64,000 bases of DNA from Agathobaculum hominis (lineage in GTDB: Bacteria; Bacillota; Clostridia; Oscillospirales; Butyricicoccaceae). The DNA is taken from positions 1-64,000 of the forward strand of contig NZ_JACOPK010000009.1 of NCBI RefSeq assembly GCF_014288055.1. Reading direction: 5' to 3'. Of the stretch, positions 51,366 through 60,153 are shown piece by piece. Position numbers and translations under genes: made by a program. The notes beneath the pieces were generated by a model. It made no database searches. It saw nothing but the letters and a program-made list of their open reading frames with translations, and was not told where the DNA came from. Position 1 is the first letter of the stretch; every line of letters begins with the position of its first letter.

Positions 51366-51629
51366 TTATTGATTTTCTTCTTTCAGAAGCCTCTTGAACA
51401 GCGTGGGATAATTGCTTGCGCCGTGGGCAATGTGGTACACATAAACCGTTTCAGCGATCAGCCGGTACACGCAGATATACTTTCCGGCGATCACATATCG
51501 GTATCCGCCGTTTCGCAGTTCTTTATCCTGCGGGATATGGCCGGACAGCGGAAACAGCTCCAGCCGGGAAAGCGTGTCTAAAATCAGATTGGTAATGTTT
51601 CTCGCTGAGTTTGCTCCTACAAGGTTCAA
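51366..51629 (-). pseudogene. ParE/RelE-type toxin, N-terminus damaged
   Basis: The C-terminal 87 residues of a ParE/RelE-family toxin: NITNLILDTLSRLELFP, GGYRYVIAGKYICVYRL, TVYVYHIAHGASNYPTLF. The frame continues upstream as CAQRELEEIAQLHL, the normal helix 1, and then meets the TAA that ends the antitoxin. The first strand is missing, so the only in-frame start is a TTG at 51629. Probably inactive. Confidence 0.65.
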
Positions 51630-51671
51630 GTGAAGCTGTGCGATTTCTTCAAGCTCCCGCTGAGCGCAAGG

Positions 51672-51875
51672 TTAGTCACGCTGATAGATTACTTCCAACC
51701 GTTTTCTGGATTCCTCCAATGTGTAGTCAGGTGCGCCGGAAAGCCGAGCGACCTCTGCTGCTTCCAGCTTTGCCCGCAGCTTCAAGGTTTCCTCACGCTG
51801 TTCGGCTTTTTCATGCGCCAGATCAGAGATCATGCTGTAGTCATTACACAGTGCAGTCGAAGATTTGATAATCAT
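51672..51875 (-). pseudogene. Phd/YefM-like antitoxin with internal deletion
   Basis: 67 residues from ATG 51875. The start (IIKSSTALCNDYSMISDLAH) and the end (EQREETLKLRAKLEAAEVAR) match an antitoxin of this type. The usual middle segment of about 20 residues (the TKNGEGD-type beta hairpin) is absent, as if deleted in frame. Directly upstream of the toxin, same frame, separated by one stop codon. The pair seems decayed. Confidence 0.5.
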
Positions 51876-51918
51876 GGGTCTGTATCTCCTGAATGATTCT
51901 GTAATAATTCTATCGGAA

Positions 51919-52065
51919 TTATCCGCAACTTTCAAGGCTATGTTTGAAATACTTCTCCCATGTGGATTTGAATATCTGCTTGCGGTTTTGTTCCCACTGA
52001 TTGAGACTGCCAAGGCTGACGTCCAGCTTGTCCGCATATTCTTTCTGCGTCAACCCCAGTTTCAT
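51919..52065 (-). CDS. Very small helix-turn-helix protein
   Basis: 48 residues from ATG 52065: LGLTQKEYADKLDVSLGSLN and QWEQNRKQIFKSTWEKYFKH, an Xre-like helix-turn-helix without its first helix. The frame stays open upstream for ten codons (GQGKQIKAIR) that would complete helix 1 but lack a start. It could be a clipped regulator of the toxin-antitoxin locus. Confidence 0.45.
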   Translation of the reverse strand: MKLGLTQKEYADKLDVSLGSLNQWEQNRKQIFKSTWEKYFKHSLESCG

Positions 52066-52098
52066 TCGAATTGCCTTAATCTGTTTGCCCTGACCATT

Positions 52099-52611
52099 TC
52101 ACAGAAATAGATTGTAGTCATCCAGAAGGCTTTCGACCGGAACCTCAAAGAGCTGAGCAATTCGTTCCATATGCTCCAGCGGGTAGAGGTCTTTGCCGTA
52201 TTCTTCGTAGTGGACATAAGTGCTCCGGTCTATACCAGCGTAGTCGGCTACGTCTCTCTGCCGCAGGCCTTTCTGGTATCGAAGCCAGCGAAGCTTGTCC
52301 GCCATTTCGGTGATTTCGGAGAAGTCCGGGAACTGCAAATTGAACTTTTCTACGTCCTGAAACTTGTGCGGCAGCAACACCGGAAACTGAAGAATTTGCA
52401 GCGGGGCTACTTTTACTGCTCCCGATACATTGGAAATCAGAATATAGCAGCTGGCTCCCACTCTCGCCAGCAGGCGCCATTTTGCCTCAAAAGGCACCCG
52501 TTCCGCCACCTCAACCGCCGATTGTTCCGCTACGATAGTATAGCATTTACCATCCATCCGCACAAATAGCAAGCGAAGCAGATCTTCAGTGTTCAATTTT
52601 ATATCGACCAT
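52099..52611 (-). CDS. Xre-type regulator with an N-terminal sensor-like domain
   Basis: 170 residues from ATG 52611. The first 100 residues have no recognizable fold. The C-terminal 65 are a Cro/CI helix-turn-helix (LRWLRYQKGLRQRDVADYAG, IDRSTYVHYEEYGKDLYPLE). It is divergent from the Xre gene at 52722, 110 bases apart, so the two may control each other. Confidence 0.75.
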   Translation of the reverse strand: MVDIKLNTEDLLRLLFVRMDGKCYTIVAEQSAVEVAERVPFEAKWRLLARVGASCYILISNVSGAVKVAPLQILQFPVLLPHKFQDVEKFNLQFPDFSEITEMADKLRWLRYQKGLRQRDVADYAGIDRSTYVHYEEYGKDLYPLEHMERIAQLFEVPVESLLDDYNLFL

Positions 52612-52721
52612 ATTTTCTACCAGCAAAGTTGCGCCAAAAATTCACTTTTCTTACCGCAAAACTGAATTGTTTAACTGAAAGGCTAAAACAGCCTTAAAAT
52701 AAACAATTAGGAGTTTAACAA

Positions 52722-52958
52722 ATGGACTATTTCGCTCAAATTGAACTCGGGCTGCGCATCAAAATGTTGCGTACGGAAAAAGGGTTAACCCAGGAAAAGC
52801 TAGCCGAAGCTTTAGGAATCAGTCTCGAACATATTGGAAAAATTGAACGTGGGAAGCGTACACCATCTCTTGATCTGGTTATTGCCATGTCCAAGTTCTT
52901 CCATACAAGCACAGATTATATTCTTCTTGCCAATTGTAGAACAACTGAACTCGGGTAA
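52722..52958 (+). CDS. Small Xre-family repressor
   Basis: 78 residues, almost entirely one helix-turn-helix domain (LRIKMLRTEKGLTQEKLAEA, LGISLEHIGKIERGKRTPSL). The ATG is behind TTAGGAG. It is a typical immunity-type repressor of a small integrative element and lies upstream of the MazF/integrase block. Confidence 0.85.
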   Translation: MDYFAQIELGLRIKMLRTEKGLTQEKLAEALGISLEHIGKIERGKRTPSLDLVIAMSKFFHTSTDYILLANCRTTELG

Positions 52959-53007
52959 TCCGTACTCCCTGTACCTGTTACTTCCTTCGCAATAATATAC
53001 AATTATT

Positions 53008-53383
53008 ATGTAAGGATCATTAATCCTTACATGTTCTTTGACAAGTCAATATCAGTCAATCAAGTCCAACCCGTGTTGGGGAGCTACATCAGCGACCGAT
53101 CGCCACGATTGCCAACTGGCAAGAGCGTGACTTCGCTGCAAGTATCGGAGCGAGCGATATTCAGCAACGATCCTTCACGTTTTTTAAAGATACTTCCGTA
53201 CGAGGCTTCACGCGAAAGTGAAGGGGTGAAATTCCCATGAGGTCGGTTATCGCAGCCGACCGCTTGATTGACTCCCTATAGGCTTAATGCCTGCGATCCT
53301 GAGGGGGCGTCAGAGACAAATTCTCGGGAAACATAATCTTTAGCAATAGAAATTCACCGTGGGCGGGATCTTCTCCGCCCACG
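53008..53383 (+). ncRNA. Hairpin-rich leader upstream of the MazF-like gene
   Basis: Within the 448-base gap I see a perfect ten-base hairpin ATGTAAGGAT/ATCCTTACAT (53008-53032), GGTCGG/CCGACC near 53241, and CGTGGGCGG/CCGCCCACG at 53358-53383, 24 bases before the toxin ATG. No frame is convincing. It could be an untranslated control region or an independent RNA. Confidence 0.4.
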
Positions 53384-53406
53384 TTACATAATAGGAGTGG
53401 AAATCT

Positions 53407-53808
53407 ATGATTAACAAAAATTGGAGTTTTCGCAGAGGTGACATTTACCTTGCTGACCTCGGCGAGCATCATGGTCACATTCAAGGAGGCGCTCGCCCTG
53501 TTGTTGTCGTTCAGAACGACTACGGCAACAGATTTGCACCGACCCTGATCGTCGTTCCTCTTACGACTGAAATCAAAAAAACAGACATGCCAACACACTA
53601 CGTCTTGCGGCATCAACGCGGTCTGGACAAGCCATGCATGGCCTTGGCCGAACAGATCCAGACAATACGTAAATCGCAAATCATCCGCTATTTGGGTCAT
53701 GTGCGACCAATCCATATGTCGTGCATCGACCTAGGCATTCGCGAGAGCATAGGCCTGCCGCCACAGCACATCATCCGCATCATACCACCTAACGAGCAAA
53801 AGGAGTAA
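53407..53808 (+). CDS. MazF/PemK-family toxin (endoribonuclease)
   Basis: 133 residues, behind AGGAGTGG. The fold signature is RRGDIYLADLG, GGARPVVVVQNDYGN, TLIVVPLTTEI, and AEQIQTIRKSQI. PemK/MazF toxins cut single-stranded RNA. No MazE- or PemI-like antitoxin is adjacent; the next gene is an excisionase-like HTH protein five bases later, and a structured leader precedes. Either the HTH protein is the partner or the antitoxin is absent or RNA-based. Confidence 0.85.
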   Translation: MINKNWSFRRGDIYLADLGEHHGHIQGGARPVVVVQNDYGNRFAPTLIVVPLTTEIKKTDMPTHYVLRHQRGLDKPCMALAEQIQTIRKSQIIRYLGHVRPIHMSCIDLGIRESIGLPPQHIIRIIPPNEQKE

Positions 53809-53813
53809 TTTTT

Positions 53814-54014
53814 ATGCAAAATATCGATAGTATCCCTATCAGCACCGACAAGCGTTGCTATACGGTCGCTGAGTTGCAGAAAATGCTGGGCATTAGCCGT
53901 GGAAGCGTCTATCAGCTGCTGAAAACCGGTCAGTTCCACTGGTTTAAAATCGGCACCGCAATCCGAATTTCCAAGCAAAGCTTTGACGAATGGCTTAATG
54001 GCCAATCCTGCTGA
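53814..54014 (+). CDS. Excisionase-like helix-turn-helix protein
   Basis: 66 residues, behind AAAGGAG. CYTVAELQKMLGISRGSVYQ and LLKTGQFHWFKIGTAIRISK form the winged helix-turn-helix common to Xis-type proteins; SFDEWL closes the domain. It is coupled to the toxin gene and followed by two hairpins. Possible excisionase or antitoxin-like partner. Confidence 0.75.
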   Translation: MQNIDSIPISTDKRCYTVAELQKMLGISRGSVYQLLKTGQFHWFKIGTAIRISKQSFDEWLNGQSC

Positions 54015-54019
54015 TGTCA

Positions 54020-54047
54020 AGGATGTCGCTCAACTGTTCGACATCCT
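54020..54047 (+). terminator. Hairpin after the excisionase-like gene
   Basis: Nine-base stem AGGATGTCG/CGACATCCT with a ten-base loop, just after the stop codon. Confidence 0.6.
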
Positions 54048-54076
54048 AACAATGTCGCTATACATCAACTAAAATA

Positions 54077-54105
54077 TAGCCAGGTCAAATGACCTGGCTA
54101 CTATT
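54077..54105 (+). terminator. Second hairpin before the four-domain gene
   Basis: Perfect 11-base stem TAGCCAGGTCA/TGACCTGGCTA with a two-base loop, followed by CTATTTT. Terminator or palindromic operator; it lies 22 bases before the next start. Confidence 0.65.
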
Positions 54106-54122
54106 TTCGAAGGAGAATCCCC

Positions 54123-54920
54123 ATGACAAAAAAGAAAAAGACTACAATGTCCGTCCCGGAGATGCAGCGCCTGCTCGGCTTAGGTAAAACCGATGCGTAT
54201 TGGCTTGTTAAAAAGCAATGCTTCGAGACCGCTATTATCAACGGCAAGATTCGAATCATAATAGACAGTTTCGAGCATTGGTATGCCCGACAAGTCAAGC
54301 ACAAAAAGGTCCATGGGCCGCCGCCCGGCAAAGTACTCCATGCAGAATCCTATTCCCCGCAAGAGCTTGCCGAAGAGCTAGGCATAGGCTTCAGTACCAT
54401 ATACGATATTATTCAACGTTACAACATTAAAACTTTTAAAGTTGATAGCTGGCTTCGCATTTCCAAGCGCGATTTTTTAGATTGGTATAAAACGCAAACC
54501 AGATACCGTACCCGAGCCGACCGAGCACGAGATGCTGCTCTTGAAGCAGAAACGCTGACGATGCCCGAAATAGCACAGATTTTAGGCATCCCTCGCAAGG
54601 CTGTTTACCACATCCTCCTTTATGGCCCGGATCGAGACAAATTCGACTTCGTTTTTATCGCCGGCCGTCGGCGCGTGACCAAAGAGAGTTTCGAGCGCTG
54701 GCATGCCGATCAGAGCAGGTTTTGCACCGAAATCGACAAAACAAAGTCGGTTTTTTCGATGCAGGAAGCATCTGTCCTCCTGCACATTACATATAATGAT
54801 GTCCGCCAAATGATTCAAAGCGGCGAACTCGCCGCGGAGAAATGCGGTGCAAAATATTTGATTTCGCGAGATGAAATCCAGTGGATTTTACTTCAACAGA
54901 AAAATAAACATGAAATTTGA
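54123..54920 (+). CDS. Protein of four tandem excisionase-like HTH domains
   Basis: 265 residues, behind AAGGAG. Four similar winged helix-turn-helix units follow each other: about 8-57 (SVPEMQRLLGLGKTDAYWLV), 75-125 (SPQELAEELGIGFSTIYDII), 147-198 (TMPEIAQILGIPRKAVYHIL), and 212-258 (SMQEASVLLHITYNDVRQMI). Each keeps the aromatic/basic end of the wing. Xis proteins usually have one unit, so this is an unusual array that could bind four sites at once. It lies ten bases before the integrase. Possible architectural factor for excision. Confidence 0.75.
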   Translation: MTKKKKTTMSVPEMQRLLGLGKTDAYWLVKKQCFETAIINGKIRIIIDSFEHWYARQVKHKKVHGPPPGKVLHAESYSPQELAEELGIGFSTIYDIIQRYNIKTFKVDSWLRISKRDFLDWYKTQTRYRTRADRARDAALEAETLTMPEIAQILGIPRKAVYHILLYGPDRDKFDFVFIAGRRRVTKESFERWHADQSRFCTEIDKTKSVFSMQEASVLLHITYNDVRQMIQSGELAAEKCGAKYLISRDEIQWILLQQKNKHEI

Positions 54921-54930
54921 GGTGAAAATA

Positions 54931-56322
54931 ATGGCATCAATTGTTCATAGAAACAATCGTTTTCTCGTCGTGCATTACGAGTATGATGAAGTATCCGGAA
55001 AGCGCAAGCAAAAATGGGAAACGTATCGAACCCTGGCTGATGCAAAGCGCCGCAAGGCAGAGATCGAGCGTCGTCAGGAGCTTGGCGTTATGAACGTTCC
55101 CACCTGCAAAACGGTGGCCGATCTGCTTAAAGAGTATGTCTCCCTTTACGGGACAACTACATGGTCGCTATCGGTCTATTCCTCAAACACGCGTTTGATA
55201 CGGAATTACATCAATCCAGTCATCGGTAAGATGGATTTGTGTGAAATATCGCCGCGCATTCTCGAAAAATACTATCAGAAACTCCTACAAACACCCGCCA
55301 TTTCCCGCATCACGCAAAAACGTGGAACAAAGGATACCGGTTTCATCCAGCCGGCGACAGTCCGCAAAGTCCACAGTTTGCTGCGGAGCGCCTTCAATCA
55401 AGCTGTCAAGTGGGAGCTTATGGAGAAAAATCCAGCTATCCATGCCACTGTTCCTAAGGCTGTACCCCAAAAACGCGAGGTATGGGATGCTGAGACGATT
55501 TTTCTCGCACTCGATGTTTGCGATGATGCCCGCCTTAAACTGGCTATCAACCTTTCTTTCGCGTGCAGCATGCGCATCGGCGAAATTCTCGGCCTGACCT
55601 GGGACTGCGTCGATTTTTCGCCGAAAAGCATCGCAGACGGAACAGCGTCTATCATGATCACCAAAGAGCTCCAGCGTGTCGACAAGACGGCCATGAAGTC
55701 CCTCGAGCAAAAGGACGTCCTCTTCATCTTCCCTCAGAGCTCAAAGCGCAACACGAGCATGCTCGTTCTGAAAAAGCCCAAGACCGAATCCAGCGTCCGC
55801 AAGGTTTTCATTCCGGCGACCGTTGCCCATCAGCTTGAATCATGGAAGCGCGAGCAGGAACGCACCAAGGAAGCTCTCGGGGGTGAGTACACCGACTACA
55901 ACCTAGTCCTCGCCAACGGCTTGGGTCATCCGATGGAGCGGACACGCATCGCTGCACTTTTGAACGCGTTGATTGAAAAAAACGATCTGCCGAAGGTGGT
56001 TTTTCACTCCTTGCGCCACTCCAGCATCACTTACAAACTGCAGTTGACCGGCGGAGATATCAAGTCGGTCCAGGGAGACTCCGGTCACGCGCAAGCCCAG
56101 ATGGTAACCGACCAGTACGCCCACATCATGGACAAAAACCGAAAAAACAACGCCGCGCTGTTCGAAGAAGCTTTTTACCGCGGCAAAGATCCGACTTCGC
56201 AAGAAGCATCCCCTACTGTTAACCCCACTCTCCCTTCCGGCATCGATCCGTCTCTTTTGAAAAAAATCTCCGATAATCCCGACCTGCTCAAAATTCTGAG
56301 TGCGATAGCCGGCAGTCTTTGA
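54931..56322 (+). CDS. int: Tyrosine site-specific integrase
   Basis: 463 residues from ATG 54931, eight bases after GAGGTG. The N-terminal arm-binding domain (VHYEYDEVSGKRKQKWETYR), a SAM-like core-binding domain (residues 60-170), and the catalytic domain follow in order: Arg in SMRIGEILGLTW, HSLRHSSITY with His and Arg, SGHAQAQMVTDQYAHIM with the second His and the nucleophile Tyr. The C-terminal 45 residues are Pro/Ser-rich. It should integrate the 51-56.6 kb element at the tRNA-Arg 3' end; the arm sites lie just downstream. Confidence 0.92.
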   Translation: MASIVHRNNRFLVVHYEYDEVSGKRKQKWETYRTLADAKRRKAEIERRQELGVMNVPTCKTVADLLKEYVSLYGTTTWSLSVYSSNTRLIRNYINPVIGKMDLCEISPRILEKYYQKLLQTPAISRITQKRGTKDTGFIQPATVRKVHSLLRSAFNQAVKWELMEKNPAIHATVPKAVPQKREVWDAETIFLALDVCDDARLKLAINLSFACSMRIGEILGLTWDCVDFSPKSIADGTASIMITKELQRVDKTAMKSLEQKDVLFIFPQSSKRNTSMLVLKKPKTESSVRKVFIPATVAHQLESWKREQERTKEALGGEYTDYNLVLANGLGHPMERTRIAALLNALIEKNDLPKVVFHSLRHSSITYKLQLTGGDIKSVQGDSGHAQAQMVTDQYAHIMDKNRKNNAALFEEAFYRGKDPTSQEASPTVNPTLPSGIDPSLLKKISDNPDLLKILSAIAGSL

Positions 56323-56337
56323 TAACCTCCCCATCTA

Positions 56338-56368
56338 AGAGAGCACCCGTGATCAAGTGCTCTCTTTT
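56338..56368 (+). terminator. Integrase terminator
   Basis: Nine-base stem AGAGAGCAC/GTGCTCTCT with a ten-base loop and a TTTC tail. Confidence 0.8.
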
Positions 56369-56448
56369 CATTTGCTAATCGTTGTGGTATATTTAATATA
56401 GTATCGGGACAGTATTGCTGTGAAAAATCAACTCTGTTTTCATGTAAA

Positions 56449-56521
56449 AACGTCTAATATTGGCGCGCGAAAAAAATACGCATCTTCCCCCGTATTAGAA
56501 AACGTCTAATAAACGTCTAAT
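56449..56521. repeat. Probable integrase arm-type sites
   Basis: AACGTCTAAT occurs directly at 56449, 56501 and 56512. A fourth half (TATTAGA at 56493) forms a perfect dyad with the second copy. Repeats at this position between integrase and core site are typical arm-binding sites. Confidence 0.65.
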
Positions 56522-56638
56522 TTGCCTGTATCTTCCATGAACCGTGGTGAACATACAGCGACTCTACATCACGGGACTTCACGCATCGACCCACTTCCAC
56601 GAACTCGGGTGAACACGGGCGAAACCGGCGGGGGGCTT

Positions 56639-56683
56639 CTCCTAAGCATGGGGCCGGAGGTTCAAATCCTCTCTGGGACGCCA
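56639..56683 (+). tRNA. 3' half of tRNA-Arg(CCT), attR core
   Basis: Begins at the anticodon loop CTCCTAA (anticodon CCT). Then follow GCATG, variable loop, the T arm GGAGG-TTCAAAT-CCTCT, the acceptor strand CTGGGAC, discriminator G and CCA. No matching 5' half (GTCCCAG) lies upstream, so this is the displaced 3' part left by integration; the intact gene should lie at the other end of the island, outside the window. Confidence 0.75.
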
Positions 56684-56687
56684 GCCA

Positions 56688-56719
56688 GCAACGCCGAAAA
56701 TCTTTATTCTCGGCGTTGC
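56688..56719 (+). terminator. tRNA terminator
   Basis: Ten-base stem GCAACGCCGA/TCGGCGTTGC five bases after the CCA. It is the original terminator of the host tRNA gene. Confidence 0.75.
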
Positions 56720-56996
56720 ATATATAAAAAGGTACGAAAAAGCTCTTTCACTGTATGAGATAAATTTGAATATTGGTATGTACATAGAGCGTCTATTTTT
56801 CCCGCATCGGGGATGGATAGGCGCTCTTTTTTATGCCTAAAACCATGGGCAATTACAAGAGATTGGAGGCTGAGCGCTGATAAACGGATTGATTTTCCTC
56901 AAGGTTTAGAGTACAATAAAATTGTCGAAATTGCTCAAAACAGTTCAAGGAATACTACCTATTACGAATTACGATACCACACAGGAGACTTCTTTC

Positions 56997-59900
56997 ATGC
57001 TTAAACAAGGCCTTTACGAGCAAGTGGTGAATACCGAAATCAAAGATGAGCTGCGTCAGCTGCCGGAAGACAGCAAACACATCGAAAAAATTGACGCAGC
57101 CGAGTCCTCCTCTGTCTTAACGCAGTACCTGTCCGAGGTCGTTCATAAAGGTCTTGACCGCATTGCCGGTGACGATATTTCTGCGCAGTTAAATCTGGTC
57201 AACAAAATTGTTGATCTGATTTCACAGGAGACAGCGCAGGACGACCTGCGCGATTTTACCGTGGACGATGAAGGCGAACAGCTATTCGCATTGCTGTCCC
57301 GCGATGATCCTATGATGCGCATCGGCCGGAAAAAAGCAAAGGATCTCCCCCGCCCTGAAACATCGATTGCTCAAAGCAGCTTATTTACCGGAGCGGTTCA
57401 CGAGCCGCAGATGTTTTCCGAGCTGAAGAAAGAAATCGTCTCCGCCGACCGCATTGATATGCTGGTTTCGTTTGTCAAATGGAGCGGTCTTCGTTTAATC
57501 ATCGATGATCTTCAGCATTTTGCGGAACGCGGCGGCAGGCTCCGCGTTATTACGACAACATATATGGGCGCAACGGACGTGAAGGCGGTGGAGGCGCTTC
57601 GCAAGCTCCCCAACACGGAAATTCGTGTGTCCTACGATACCGAGCGTACCCGGCTTCATGCAAAGGCGTATATGTTCTATCGTGAAACCGGCTTTACCAC
57701 GGCGTACGTTGGTTCTTCCAACCTCTCCAATCCGGCTATGTCCAGCGGACTGGAATGGAATGTTAAGCTGACAACCAAGGATATGCTGCCGACCATTCAG
57801 AAGATGGAGGCAACCTTCGATAGTTATTGGAACACCGCCAGCTTTGAAGTCTATGAGGACGGGTGCAAAGAAAGGCTGGAGCGTGCACTGTCGACAAACG
57901 GCAAGGCCAATCCAACGAGCGAAATGCAGTTCGTTTTCGATATTCAGCCCTACCCCTATCAGCAGGAGATTTTGGATCGCCTGCAGGCAGAGCGCGAGGT
58001 TCGCGGCTATTACCGCAATCTTGTCGTTGCTGCAACCGGTACCGGCAAAACCTTAATCTCTGCCTTTGATTACCGACGGTTCTGCAAAGCCTTCTCCGGT
58101 TCGAAGCCTCGTCTGCTGTTTGTCGTTCATCGAGAGGAAATTCTGAAACAGAGCCGAAGTGCTTTCCGTGCTGTGTTGAAAGATCCCAATTTTGGAGAGC
58201 TTTTTGTGGGCAGCTTCAAGCCGAGCAGTCTGGAGCATCTATTTATTTCGGTGCAGACAGTAGCCTCCCAGAAGCTGTATGACGTTCTCCCGGAGGACTA
58301 TTACGATTTCATCATTGTGGACGAGTTCCATCACGCAGCAGCGCCCACCTATCAAGGACTGCTGAACCACTTTAAGCCGAAAATATTATTGGGTCTGACT
58401 GCAACGCCGGAACGCATGGATGGAAAAAACGTTCTGGATTACTTCAACGGCCGCATTGCATCGGAAATCCGACTGCCGGAGGCGATCGAGCGCAAGCTGC
58501 TCTGCCCGTTCCAATACTTCGGCGTTTCCGATGATGTTGACCTGTCCAATATTCGCTGGACGCGCGGCGGTTATGATAAAGCTGAGCTTAACAAAGTATT
58601 TTCTCTGAACCGTGCTGTCGCCGAAAAGCGCGCCGGCCATATTGTCAATTCTCTCTATCGGTACGTAACCGACATCAATACGGTTCGCGGTCTTGGATTC
58701 TGCGTCTCTGTCGAGCATGCTGAATTCATGGAGGAATATTTCTCATCGAAGGGCATCCCCTGCATGTCCCTTACAGCTAATTCCAGCGATAAGGAACGAA
58801 ATGAAGCCAGACAGCGTCTGGTCTCCGGAGAAATCCGCTTTATCTTTGTTGTAGATTTGTATAACGAGGGCGTTGATATTCCGGAAGTCGACACCATTCT
58901 CTTCCTGCGCCCTACCGAGTCGCTCACGATTTTCCTACAGCAGCTTGGCCGCGGTCTGCGCCTCTCGGAAGGAAAAGAATGCCTGACCGTTTTGGACTTT
59001 ATCGGTCAGGCAAATAAAAAATACAATTTTGAAGAAAAGTTTGCTGCACTGCTCTCTCACAGCAATCACAGCATGCAGTACGAGGTGAAAAAGGGCTTTG
59101 TATCACTGCCGAAGGGCTGCTATATCCAGCTGGAAAAGAAGGCTTCCGAAGTCATTCTGGCGAATATCCGCCGCTCCTTCGGCGACCGTGCCGGTCTGAT
59201 TGCACGTATCGAAACCTTCACACAGGACAGCGGCCTTCCCCTTTCCTTGAAGAATTTCATCGGCTATTATCACCTCGACCCGCGTTCTATCTACGGCAAG
59301 TTCTCCTTCTCCCGTCTCTGCGCAGATGCAGGCGTCTGCGACGATTTTGCCGAGCCTGCCGAAAGCATTCTGACAAAGGCGTTCAGCAAGCTGGTTGCCG
59401 TGGATTCCCGGCGCTGGATTAAGTTTCTGACGGATATTCTTCCGCACTTCTCCTGTGAACTTGCGGCTTCGCTTTCCGATTTTGAAAAACGCATGCTGCA
59501 AATGTTTTACATCACCGTATTTCAAGAAGCGGCAGACTGGCGTTCCCATACTGCGCAAGCCAACATGCAGCTGCTCGCGGACAGCCCGATAATGATGCAC
59601 GAACTGTATGGGCTTCTGGCACTCAATCTGGAGCGCATTGACTTCATCGATCAGCCTGTCCCGCTTGGCTTTGATTGTCCGCTGGATCTGCATTGCACCT
59701 ATACCAGAGATCAAATTCTGATTGCAATGGACTACATGACGCCGAAAAATGTGCGGGAAGGTGTCAAATGGCTGCCGGACAAGCAGGTCGATGTATTCTT
59801 TATCACGCTCAACAAGGCGGACAAGGACTACTCACCGACTACCATGTACAACGACTATTCGATCAACGAAAGCCTGTTCCATTGGCAAAGTCAGAGCACG

Positions 59901-60140
59901 ACCTCCGATATGGCAGGCACCGGTCAGCGTTATATCAACCACCGGCAGCGCGGCAGCAGGGTCGTTCTCTTCGTGCGGGAGTTCAAGCAGGACAGCATTG
60001 GCGCTGCACCGTATACCTGTCTCGGAACAGCAGCCTATGTGAAGCATACCGGCAGCAGGCCGATGAATATTACATGGCATCTGGACCAGCCTATCCCGGC
60101 GAAGTATCTTCGCAAGACGAACAAGCTGGTAGTCGGATAA
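56997..60140 (+). CDS. PLD-nuclease/DEAD-like helicase, DUF3427 type
   Basis: 1047 residues from ATG 56997, behind AGGAG. Residues 130-290 form a phospholipase D-like domain (LHAKAYMFYRETGFTTAYVG, SSNLS). The helicase follows: Walker A AATGTGKTLIS, motif II IIVDEFHHAA, motif III LGLTATPERMDG, motif VI QQLGRGLRLSEG. The last 350 residues match the DUF3427-type tail (QSQSTTSDMAGTGQRYINHR). It is expected to act on DNA, and relatives often sit in defence islands. It is followed 13 bases later by a Nudix gene. Confidence 0.88.
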   Translation: MLKQGLYEQVVNTEIKDELRQLPEDSKHIEKIDAAESSSVLTQYLSEVVHKGLDRIAGDDISAQLNLVNKIVDLISQETAQDDLRDFTVDDEGEQLFALLSRDDPMMRIGRKKAKDLPRPETSIAQSSLFTGAVHEPQMFSELKKEIVSADRIDMLVSFVKWSGLRLIIDDLQHFAERGGRLRVITTTYMGATDVKAVEALRKLPNTEIRVSYDTERTRLHAKAYMFYRETGFTTAYVGSSNLSNPAMSSGLEWNVKLTTKDMLPTIQKMEATFDSYWNTASFEVYEDGCKERLERALSTNGKANPTSEMQFVFDIQPYPYQQEILDRLQAEREVRGYYRNLVVAATGTGKTLISAFDYRRFCKAFSGSKPRLLFVVHREEILKQSRSAFRAVLKDPNFGELFVGSFKPSSLEHLFISVQTVASQKLYDVLPEDYYDFIIVDEFHHAAAPTYQGLLNHFKPKILLGLTATPERMDGKNVLDYFNGRIASEIRLPEAIERKLLCPFQYFGVSDDVDLSNIRWTRGGYDKAELNKVFSLNRAVAEKRAGHIVNSLYRYVTDINTVRGLGFCVSVEHAEFMEEYFSSKGIPCMSLTANSSDKERNEARQRLVSGEIRFIFVVDLYNEGVDIPEVDTILFLRPTESLTIFLQQLGRGLRLSEGKECLTVLDFIGQANKKYNFEEKFAALLSHSNHSMQYEVKKGFVSLPKGCYIQLEKKASEVILANIRRSFGDRAGLIARIETFTQDSGLPLSLKNFIGYYHLDPRSIYGKFSFSRLCADAGVCDDFAEPAESILTKAFSKLVAVDSRRWIKFLTDILPHFSCELAASLSDFEKRMLQMFYITVFQEAADWRSHTAQANMQLLADSPIMMHELYGLLALNLERIDFIDQPVPLGFDCPLDLHCTYTRDQILIAMDYMTPKNVREGVKWLPDKQVDVFFITLNKADKDYSPTTMYNDYSINESLFHWQSQSTTSDMAGTGQRYINHRQRGSRVVLFVREFKQDSIGAAPYTCLGTAAYVKHTGSRPMNITWHLDQPIPAKYLRKTNKLVVG

Positions 60141-60153
60141 AGAAAGGCATTTT

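Noticed and set aside
52990..53400. Type III (ToxIN-like) antitoxin RNA upstream of the toxin
   Set aside because: I see hairpins but no tandem repeats, and the toxin looks like ordinary MazF/PemK rather than ToxN.
56520..56683. Complete tRNA gene
   Set aside because: The acceptor 5' strand and D arm that should precede the anticodon loop are absent; only the 3' half is present.
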